Below, in pieces: positions 1-5,396 of a DNA stretch of 22,501 bases. The notes below the pieces were generated by a model. That model worked only from the letters and a program-made list of their open reading frames with translations, was not told where the DNA came from and did not search any database. Origin of the DNA: a virus; the IMG/VR virus record IMGVR_UViG_3300047546_000396, positions 1-22,501 of that record. One strand, written 5' to 3'. The translations under genes and the position numbers were made by a program. How positions within the stretch are numbered: position 1 is the stretch's first letter; the number at the start of each line of letters is the position of its first letter.

Positions 1-372
1 GTATTGGTTGAATATAGAAAGCAAGATGATGAAGTTAGAATGTTATCTTACAAATTATTAGTAGAAAATTTTAATAAAAAATATTCTAATTTATCAGTAA
101 ATCAGAAAAACTTATTAAAAGAATATATCAATAATATCAATAATACTGGCAAATTGAGTGAATATGTTTCAAACGAAGTAACAACATTAGTTAATTCATT
201 GAAAGAAGTTGGCTCTAAAATTTCAGATAAAGTTACAAAAATTAAATTAGCAGAAACCATTTCTAATATTAAGAAAATCAAAACGGCTAAAAAAATTAAA
301 GAAGAGCATTTATCAGCAATGATGATGACTTATGAACTTTTAAAAGAATTGAAAAATGCCAGCACAAAGTAA
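1..372 (+). CDS. Hypothetical phage protein, 5' truncated
   Basis: The frame is open from the first base, so the gene probably begins upstream; the TTG at position 4 is only the first possible start inside the window. About 120 lysine- and asparagine-rich residues remain, mostly predicted helical (for example a segment with LSYKLLVENFNKKYSNLS near the start and KKIKTAKKIKEEHLS near the end). No catalytic motif or membrane segment is visible. The gene overlaps the next one by 17 bp, which indicates translational coupling within one operon. Its place upstream of the prohead protease is where T4-like phages carry small prohead-core proteins (gp67/gp68), but I see no sequence match to these, so a core role is only positional inference. 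Confidence 0.6.
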   Translation, partial: VLVEYRKQDDEVRMLSYKLLVENFNKKYSNLSVNQKNLLKEYINNINNTGKLSEYVSNEVTTLVNSLKEVGSKISDKVTKIKLAETISNIKKIKTAKKIKEEHLSAMMMTYELLKELKNASTK

Positions 373-1123
373 AGCACAACAAAGATTTATGGGTATGGTT
401 CACGCTGCACAAAAGGGTGATTTAGAAAACCCATCAAAAGAAGTTGAAAAAGCAGCAGATTCAATGAGTGATAAAGATGCAAAAGATTTCGCATCGACTT
501 CTCATAAAGGATTACCGGACCATGTTAAAGAGCAAGTGTTAGCAGAGCTTCGTTCAGTTCGTACTATATCAAAAGATTTGGCAAAAGTAATCGATGGAAT
601 TCAACAATATTTAGATTTATATAAAAAAGCAAAAGGAACTCCAAATGAAAAGAAGTATGTAGAACAATTAAAAAAATTGGGTACTGCTAAAAAGCAATTG
701 GAAAAAGAATTAGATGATTCGGTTTCTGGCTTATATAAAGATGCTGAATTGAAAGTAGATGAAATGAATACATCGGGAGCAGCAGGTGAGTACAATACTC
801 CATTTGCGTTTGGAAAGCCCGAAGATGAAAAAACTAAAGGTAAAAGACAAGCCGATTTGACGGGATATAGTGTTGTGAAAGAAAATCGTTGGTTAGAATT
901 AAAAAAAGAAGATTCATCGGCAGTTTCAAAAATTGGAAAAGGTATCTCTAATATCAGCAAACAACTTTCAGAAATGGAAAGATTTCTTAATTGGTATGGT
1001 AAAATTAAGAATGAAAGTGGAATAAACAACAAAAGTTTTTGGAAAAGAACAAATAACCATATTTATACAATAAAAGAGAGATTGTTAAAATTGGACCAAA
1101 AAATAAGACAAATTTCAGAATAA
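356..1123 (+). CDS. DUF3008-domain phage protein
   Basis: Residues 1 to about 58 match what I recall of the small DUF3008 family: an MPAQSKAQQRFMGMVHA start, then an ASTSHKGLP motif near residues 47-54. DUF3008 proteins are usually about 60 residues long and stand alone; here the domain heads a 255-residue protein. The rest is lysine- and glutamate-rich and likely helical or coiled coil (residues about 60-130 and 185-250). It is interrupted near residues 138-165 by a YNTPFAFGKP segment followed by KRQADLTGY, a pattern I associate with structural proteins of marine T4-like phages. Function is unknown. The ATG lies inside the end of the previous gene, and the stop overlaps the next start as TAATG. 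A prohead-core or other virion role is plausible from position but unproven. Confidence 0.75.
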   Translation: MPAQSKAQQRFMGMVHAAQKGDLENPSKEVEKAADSMSDKDAKDFASTSHKGLPDHVKEQVLAELRSVRTISKDLAKVIDGIQQYLDLYKKAKGTPNEKKYVEQLKKLGTAKKQLEKELDDSVSGLYKDAELKVDEMNTSGAAGEYNTPFAFGKPEDEKTKGKRQADLTGYSVVKENRWLELKKEDSSAVSKIGKGISNISKQLSEMERFLNWYGKIKNESGINNKSFWKRTNNHIYTIKERLLKLDQKIRQISE

Positions 1124-1644
1124 TGAAAGTATCCAAAAATTTAAAAGAGTTTGTAAAGCAAACTGTTAGGGAAGAACAAGATTATCAGCAATTATTTAAA
1201 CATATGTTGGATAAAAGTGGTAAATCTATAACTTCTATGTCAGATGATGATAAGAAAAAATTCTTTAATGCGGTAGATACTGCTTACAAAGCAAAATCCG
1301 AAGGTAAATTAAGAGGATACAATGAAGCTGAATTAACAGCAGGGCAAAAGAAATTAGATGTAGATAAGGATGGAGAGATTGAGGGTTCTGATTTAAAAGC
1401 ATTAAGAGCTACAAACGAAGTAGGAACAAACGATTGGCATTTCAAAGCAATTATGGCTATGTATGATATGGCCGGTGATTATGGTAGAAAAAAAATTGGA
1501 GTAGCTGTATGTGCAGACCCAAATGCCAGTAGAAGAGAAATTGAAAGAGGAATTAAAGAAACCGATTATAACGAAATAAGTGATATATCGGATAAATTGA
1601 GATTAAAAGAGGTATTCAATAGAATATCTCAAAAAAAAAAATAA
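1123..1644 (+). CDS. EF-hand-like structural protein (possible 5' part of a frameshifted gene)
   Basis: The protein has 173 residues. Residues 79-90 (DVDKDGEIEGSD) form a calcium-binding loop of the EF-hand or dockerin type: acidic residues at loop positions 1, 3 and 5, glycine at 6, isoleucine at 8 and aspartate at 12. The N-terminal part (residues about 18-52, with FKHMLDKSGKSI and DDDKKKFFNAVD) resembles short motifs seen in other T4-like phage structural proteins. The start overlaps the previous stop by one base. The last codons run into eleven A residues (1631-1641), after which the frame stops at once. One base back, the reading frame stays open to 2054 and encodes a membrane segment, so the true product may be about 310 residues (see the next two entries). 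No enzymatic function is evident. Confidence 0.7.
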   Translation: MKVSKNLKEFVKQTVREEQDYQQLFKHMLDKSGKSITSMSDDDKKKFFNAVDTAYKAKSEGKLRGYNEAELTAGQKKLDVDKDGEIEGSDLKALRATNEVGTNDWHFKAIMAMYDMAGDYGRKKIGVAVCADPNASRREIERGIKETDYNEISDISDKLRLKEVFNRISQKKK

Positions 1645-1724
1645 ATGAGGATTTAGCATTTGATATAGTAGCAACTGTTGGTACTATTTTAATTGCTAAA
1701 GTTATTTTTTATTACTTAATAGAA
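1623..1724 (+). other. Candidate -1 frameshift site and start-less membrane-encoding extension
   Basis: In the frame of the downstream gene this stretch is open from 1623 but has no ATG, GTG or TTG before 1725. It encodes INEDLAFDIVATVGTILIAK followed by VIFYYLIELAG, a clear hydrophobic membrane-spanning pattern that would be lost if translation began at 1725. An A11 run at 1631-1641 lies where the upstream gene ends. A -1 slip on it joins RISQKKK directly to INEDLAF. A purine-rich AAAAGAGG at 1605-1612 lies about 18 nt upstream, where a frameshift-stimulating element could sit. Transcriptional slippage or a homopolymer sequencing error would give the same pattern. Confidence 0.5.
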
Positions 1725-2054
1725 TTGGCTGGAAACGGAATAAACTATTTAATGGGTAATAAAAAAGAAACAAAGAAAGTTTTAGAAAAAATATTGGGTT
1801 CATTGGAATCTAATAAAAAATTTATAGATGATGTTGTTAAATTATTAGATAACAAAAAAGGTATCGATGATTCAATAGCATCTAAAATGGTTAAATTACC
1901 ATATGTACAAACTCAAATAACCAAAGGTTCTGATAGTACAAATGGTGAGGTAACTGAAACGGAATTAGAAAATGAATTAAAAACCATTTTCTTAAAAACT
2001 TGGTCACAGCATAGTGGTAAAGTGATAGAAAAAGTAAAAAAAGATTTGAAATAG
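1725..2054 (+). CDS. Hypothetical membrane-linked protein (3' part, start uncertain)
   Basis: The first standard start in this frame is TTG at 1725, giving 109 residues, but the coding pattern continues upstream without a break. The upstream part encodes a transmembrane helix whose last residues (LIELAGNG) cross the TTG, so 1725 is unlikely to be the real start. I regard this as the C-terminal part of the EF-hand-like protein at 1123, expressed by a -1 shift at the A11 run, or as a gene interrupted by a sequencing error. After the membrane segment the protein is lysine-rich and helical (GNKKETKKVLEKILGSLESN), with no recognised domain. The stop is followed immediately by the protease ATG at 2055. 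Function is unknown; a membrane- or head-associated role would be a guess. Confidence 0.55.
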   Translation: MAGNGINYLMGNKKETKKVLEKILGSLESNKKFIDDVVKLLDNKKGIDDSIASKMVKLPYVQTQITKGSDSTNGEVTETELENELKTIFLKTWSQHSGKVIEKVKKDLK

Positions 2055-2645
2055 ATGAATAAGGGATTATTAATAGAAACTCATTTGTTTGAAGCAAAAC
2101 TTCAGCAAGAAGAAAACGGAACTTATTTAGTTAAGGGTATTCTTCAAAGAGCTGGTGCTCCAAATCAAAACCACAGAAGATATCCAAAAGAAATTTTGGA
2201 AAGAGAGTGTAAGAAGTATGAGCAACTTATTAAAGAAAGAAGAGCATTGGGTGAATTAGACCATCCAGATTCTCCCGTAATCAACTTAAAAAACGTATCA
2301 CATAACATCAGAGAAATTGGATGGGATGGGGATGACGTAGTTGGTGTAGTGGAAATTCTTTCAACTCCATCTGGTAACATCTTAAAAGAATTATTAAAAA
2401 ACAACATTCGTTTAGGGATTTCATCGAGAGGATTGGGTTCAGTAAAAGAACTTTCCGATGGTACTGTAATGGTTCAGGAAGATTTTGAATTAGTTGGATG
2501 GGATTTTGTTTCCAATCCATCTACACATGGAGCATTTATGGCACCAATGAACGAATCAAAACAATGGGCTAAAGTTGCAGAAGAATGTGGAAAATTCTGC
2601 AAAGCACAAGACTTGATGAGAGAAATTATAATTGAATTAAACTAA
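2055..2645 (+). CDS. gp21: Prohead maturation protease, T4 gp21 type
   Basis: This 196-residue protein matches the T4 gp21 prohead protease family (serine-protease fold shared with herpesvirus assemblin). That protease sits inside the prohead and cuts scaffold and capsid proteins after (L/I)-x-E. Visible landmarks: a GILQRAG segment near residue 28, HRRYP at 40-44, GELDHP with the likely catalytic His70, LGISSRGLGS with the likely catalytic Ser123 or Ser124, and VGWDFVSNPS with Asp150. The last is a conserved block and possible third active-site residue. Length is close to T4 gp21 (about 210). The ATG abuts the previous stop. Being just upstream of the scaffold and capsid genes is the usual T4 arrangement, though here four small genes and a terminator intervene. 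Family assignment is firm; exact catalytic residues are inferred by pattern. Confidence 0.93.
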   Translation: MNKGLLIETHLFEAKLQQEENGTYLVKGILQRAGAPNQNHRRYPKEILERECKKYEQLIKERRALGELDHPDSPVINLKNVSHNIREIGWDGDDVVGVVEILSTPSGNILKELLKNNIRLGISSRGLGSVKELSDGTVMVQEDFELVGWDFVSNPSTHGAFMAPMNESKQWAKVAEECGKFCKAQDLMREIIIELN

Positions 2646-2652
2646 TAAAAAT

Positions 2653-2916
2653 ATGAAATTAGTAAACTTAATGCCAGTAAACACTTATGAGCCAGTAGCT
2701 AAAATCAACGAAGATTTGGAGGATATGGATGTAACAATTCCTGCAAAAGTTGAAAAATTTTTGGATAGAGCATTGGAAGTAATTAAGGGATATAATTTAC
2801 CAAAAAGAAAAGAACAATTGGTAATGGCTAAATTAGTAGATGCATTGGGTATGACTCCGCAAGATTTACAACAAGCGGTTCAAAGATTGAAAAAATATAA
2901 AATCGCTCATAAATAA
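2653..2916 (+). CDS. Small hypothetical protein
   Basis: This 87-residue protein is not a family I recognise. It has a short N-terminal stretch (MKLVNLMPVNTYEPVAKINE), an acidic patch (EDLEDMD), then a compact helical part with TIPAKVEKFLDRALEVIKGY and a lysine-rich end. The last 40 residues (KLVDALGMTPQDLQQAVQRL) look like a small helical bundle. There is no signal peptide or membrane segment. It starts 7 bp after the protease stop, and the preceding bases are A-rich with no Shine-Dalgarno. Its constant neighbours are virion-assembly genes, so a head-assembly role is possible but not shown by sequence. Confidence 0.65.
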   Translation: MKLVNLMPVNTYEPVAKINEDLEDMDVTIPAKVEKFLDRALEVIKGYNLPKRKEQLVMAKLVDALGMTPQDLQQAVQRLKKYKIAHK

Positions 2917-2922
2917 TATAAT

Positions 2923-3360
2923 ATGATACGTTTAAAAGATTTACTTAAAGAAGAGGAAGCATATCAGCAATTACCTACTGATATTAAGAAACATTTTTTG
3001 GAAATAATTTCTACATTTGGTCAATTTAGAGAGCAAATGAATAGAAAATCCGATATCAGAAATATTGCCGAAACATTGGGTGGTATTGCAGATGCTGCAC
3101 AAGAATATACTTTAAGAGAAGGTGGTGATTGGTTTGATAGAGTAACTATTAAACGTAATATGAAAGAATTGAAAGCATTGCATGAAAAATTCCAAAAAGA
3201 ATCTTTAGAAGCTAAAGCACAAGAACAAAGATTAGAAGCTCTTTATGAAGATATGGGGCATGTATTAAATAGATACTTTGAAATAGCTGAAGTAACTGAA
3301 GATGTAATGAAACAAAGATTAGGATTACAAGAATGTAAAACTTGCGAAAAATTAAAATAA
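2923..3360 (+). CDS. Hypothetical helical protein
   Basis: The protein has 145 residues, is charged and apparently almost entirely helical. Residues about 65-120 (around KRNMKELKALHEKFQKESLE) have coiled-coil character. The C-terminus has a CKTC pair of cysteines (residues about 138-141), possibly a disulfide or metal-binding pair, although only one such pair is present. I do not recognise the family. It starts 6 bp after the previous gene and ends 5 bp before the ATG of the next, inside an unbroken gene run. Together with the small gene before it, it fills the space between protease and scaffold, a place for core or scaffold helpers; this is inference only. Confidence 0.65.
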   Translation: MIRLKDLLKEEEAYQQLPTDIKKHFLEIISTFGQFREQMNRKSDIRNIAETLGGIADAAQEYTLREGGDWFDRVTIKRNMKELKALHEKFQKESLEAKAQEQRLEALYEDMGHVLNRYFEIAEVTEDVMKQRLGLQECKTCEKLK

Positions 3361-3365
3361 TTAAA

Positions 3366-3737
3366 ATGGAACAATTAGCATCATTATTTTTACATAGTAG
3401 AACTCAAGCGCACGCTTTTCATTTAGGAGTTAAAGGAATTGGAGCGCATTCAGCACATGAAGCATTAGGTGAATACTATGATTCAATTGGTGGTATCATA
3501 GATGGTTTAGTAGAATCTTATCAGGGTAAATATGGTTTGATTAAATTACAACCTGTAAGTGGATTGGATACAAATAACGATATTAAAAACATAATTTCTT
3601 ATTTTGAAAAATTATGTGTAGCATTAGATAAGTTAAGAAAAGATGAAAAATTACAAGCATCTTATTTACAAAATCAAATTGATAATATTGAAGAATTATT
3701 ATATTCTACAAAATATAAATTAGTAAACCACCAATAA
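3366..3737 (+). CDS. DUF5856-like protein, possibly with a Dps/ferritin-like helical fold
   Basis: I choose the ATG at 3366, giving 123 residues. A TTG at 3342 would add eight residues but would overlap the previous gene. The N-terminal block SRTQAHAFHLGVKGIGAHSA, then HEALGEYYDSIGGIIDGLVE and SYQGKYG, resembles the phage family I know as DUF5856, described as helical and reminiscent of Dps/ferritin proteins. Two histidine-containing helices and an acidic helix (EYYDSI, LVESY) are consistent with such a fold, but I cannot show metal ligands. It lies between a helical hypothetical gene and the bS21 gene in the same operon. Function is unknown; protection of DNA or metal binding would be speculation. 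Confidence 0.68.
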   Translation: MEQLASLFLHSRTQAHAFHLGVKGIGAHSAHEALGEYYDSIGGIIDGLVESYQGKYGLIKLQPVSGLDTNNDIKNIISYFEKLCVALDKLRKDEKLQASYLQNQIDNIEELLYSTKYKLVNHQ

Positions 3738-3743
3738 TACGTT

Positions 3744-3941
3744 ATGTTAATCATTGATGTAAAAGATGGAAATGTAGATAGAGCACTTAAAGTTTACAAA
3801 AGTAAAGTAAAAAGTGTTAAGCAAATCGAATCATTAAGAGATAGAAAAGAATTCGAAAAACCATCAGTTACCAAACGAAAACAAAAGCTAAAAGTAGCTA
3901 GAGTAGAGAAATTTAAGAAAATTTTTGATAAAAACAATTAA
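3744..3941 (+). CDS. rpsU: Phage-encoded small ribosomal subunit protein bS21
   Basis: The 65-residue product has the length and pattern of bS21: MLIIDVKDGNVDRALKVYKS at the start, a basic middle, the REFEKPSVTKRKQK core near residues 35-50, and a lysine-rich tail. The MLII-x-VKDG start resembles Bacteroidota bS21 more than proteobacterial or cyanobacterial forms. bS21 sits near the anti-Shine-Dalgarno end of 16S rRNA and affects initiation. In Flavobacteria it helps to hide the anti-Shine-Dalgarno. Phage bS21 genes are known from several large or uncultured phages. Here it is the last gene of the first operon, 6 bp after the DUF5856-like gene and just before a terminator. There is no Shine-Dalgarno upstream. 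A likely role is replacing host bS21 to tune translation during infection (inference). Confidence 0.85.
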   Translation: MLIIDVKDGNVDRALKVYKSKVKSVKQIESLRDRKEFEKPSVTKRKQKLKVARVEKFKKIFDKNN

Positions 3942-3967
3942 TTTCTTTAGTTTTCTAAAAAATTTAT

Positions 3968-3975
3968 ATATTTAT
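3968..3975 (+). promoter_or_regulatory. ATATTTAT intergenic motif (candidate late promoter element)
   Basis: This is the first of seven intergenic copies of ATATTTAT. It lies 26 bp after the bS21 stop and about 150 bp before the scaffold ATG. Unlike the copies at 7089 and 17783 it precedes, rather than follows, a terminator hairpin. If it directs rightward transcription, the RNA would begin almost at the hairpin. Orientation is unproven. Confidence 0.35.
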
Positions 3976-3983
3976 TTTCAAAT

Positions 3984-4007
3984 ATCCCAACTAATTTGGG
4001 ATTTTTT
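3984..4007 (+). terminator. Rho-independent terminator after the bS21 gene
   Basis: ATCCCAA (3984-3990) pairs with TTGGGAT (3996-4002) around a five-base loop, followed by a run of six T. It closes the first operon about 45 bp after the bS21 stop. The 7-bp stem is modest, so read-through into the scaffold gene is possible. Confidence 0.75.
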
Positions 4008-4126
4008 GATTAAAACATAGTTGGTTAATGAATACCCTTCTCTATAAGGTGTGACCGAACAACCAATATAATATCATTGAAGTTCCACAATTACAATAAC
4101 TTCACAGGAACAAAAATCAAAAAAAA
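4008..4126 (+). promoter_or_regulatory. Structured leader upstream of the scaffold gene
   Basis: This 119-bp non-coding stretch is less A+T-rich than other gaps in the window. TTGGTT (4021-4026) can pair with AACCAA (4061-4066), enclosing a smaller possible CCTT/AAGG pairing (4036-4039 with 4046-4049). TGAAGTT (4078-4084) pairs with AACTTCA (4098-4104), leaving AGGAA at 4106-4110 just 3' of the stem. That AGGA is about 17 nt from the ATG, too far for ordinary use, and the last 15 bases are nearly all A. The element may set stability or translation of the scaffold-capsid mRNA; no known riboswitch was recognised. Confidence 0.35.
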
Positions 4127-5365
4127 ATGGCAAATTCAAAATTGTTAAAAGAAGCAATCGCAGATGCTAAAGCGGTTAAAGAAACTGCATTGGCTAACGC
4201 AAAGCTTGCTCTTGAAGAAGCCTTTACACCAAGACTTCAGTCTATGTTGACTCAAAAGTTGAGAGCTGAAGCTGAAATGGAAGGTGATGAGGAGCAAGTT
4301 GATGAAGAATTGGATTCAACAGGAATCGGTTCTAAAGTAGAAGCTGGATATGCCGAAACTCCTGGTGCAACACCAACATTAGATGCGGATACTGATTTAT
4401 CAGTAGGTGTAACTAAAGATAGTGGTAAGCCAGAACAAGCTGGTACTGACTACACTAAAGTAGCAGATATCAACGAAGAAGATGAGTTCGGTATGGAAGC
4501 AGAACCTGAAGCAGATTCTAAAGATGCAGAAATCGCAGAATTAAGAGCGAGATTGGCAGAATTAGAAGGTGAAGGTTCAGAAGAAGAAAATCCTTTCGCA
4601 GCAGATGCAGCAGAAGGTGGTGATGATATGGGAGCAGAAGCTGACCCATTCGCATCAGAAGGTGAAGGCGAAGATTACATGCCAACAGGTGATGAAGAAG
4701 AATCAACTGAAGATGACATGGATTTAGAAGCTATCATCAGAGAGTTAGAAGCACAATTAGGTGATGAAGAAGGTTCAGAAGAAGAAATGCCTGCAGAAGA
4801 GCAACCAGCAATCGCTGAAGACTTAGCAGATGGTTCTGAAGCTGGAACTGATAAAGGTGAAACACCTAAAGTTGTTGTAACTAACGAAGAAGAAGAATCA
4901 GATGAAGTTGACTTGGAAGAAATTTTAAGAGAAATGGAAGCTGATATGAAAGATGGTGAGAAAGTAGACGAAGCTGAAGAATCAGAAAAAGAAGCTGAAT
5001 TAGAAGAAGCTTACAAAACTATCAAATCATTACAAAAGACTATCAACGAAGTGAACTTATTGAACGCTAAGTTGTTATTCGCAAACAAATTATTCAGAGC
5101 ACACAACATGACTAACGAACAAAAAGTTAAAGTGATTGAAACTTTGGATAGAACTAAATCAGTTAGAGAGGTTAAATTGGTATTCTCTACATTAGCAGAG
5201 AACTTCAAATATACTTCAAATAACAAACCAGCTAAAAAAGCTATCTCTGAAGGAATCGCTTCTAAAGCAGTTAAATCAACTGCACCAAAAGCAGCTAAGC
5301 AAGTAATTGCAGAATCAGCAGATTTCTCTGAAAGATTTAGAAAATTAGCAGGTATCATTAAGTAA
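4127..5365 (+). CDS. gp22: Prohead core scaffolding protein, T4 gp22 type
   Basis: The protein has 412 residues and precedes the capsid gene, as gp22 does in T4-like phages. The N-terminus (MANSKLLKEAIADAKAVKET, then LALEEAFTPRLQSMLTQKLR) is helical and typical of prohead core proteins. Residues about 120-285 are extremely rich in glutamate and aspartate with low complexity. The C-terminal part (residues about 285-412) is again helical and ends ERFRKLAGIIK. Scaffold proteins fill the prohead and are degraded by the gp21 protease; several (L/I)-x-E sites such as LEE are present. The gene uses AAC, TTC and GAC codons more than most neighbours, in keeping with high expression. There is no terminator before the capsid gene, so the two are probably co-transcribed. 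Identity rests on position plus character rather than on clear residue conservation. Confidence 0.82.
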   Translation: MANSKLLKEAIADAKAVKETALANAKLALEEAFTPRLQSMLTQKLRAEAEMEGDEEQVDEELDSTGIGSKVEAGYAETPGATPTLDADTDLSVGVTKDSGKPEQAGTDYTKVADINEEDEFGMEAEPEADSKDAEIAELRARLAELEGEGSEEENPFAADAAEGGDDMGAEADPFASEGEGEDYMPTGDEEESTEDDMDLEAIIRELEAQLGDEEGSEEEMPAEEQPAIAEDLADGSEAGTDKGETPKVVVTNEEEESDEVDLEEILREMEADMKDGEKVDEAEESEKEAELEEAYKTIKSLQKTINEVNLLNAKLLFANKLFRAHNMTNEQKVKVIETLDRTKSVREVKLVFSTLAENFKYTSNNKPAKKAISEGIASKAVKSTAPKAAKQVIAESADFSERFRKLAGIIK

Positions 5366-5396
5366 TTTTTGTAAAAAAATTTAAAAAAAAATAAAA

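Noticed and set aside
601-1032. 143-codon open frame on the - strand opposite the DUF3008 gene
   Set aside because: A+T-rich shadow with no start context; the + strand has a recognisable domain and operon overlaps.
3342-3365. Upstream TTG start for the DUF5856-like gene
   Set aside because: It adds a lysine- and isoleucine-rich stretch inside the previous gene, while ATG 3366 gives the family-like start and normal spacing.
4009-4070. tRNA-like or riboswitch element in the scaffold leader
   Set aside because: Stems are short and do not form a cloverleaf; no anticodon arm, TTC loop or known riboswitch core was recognised.
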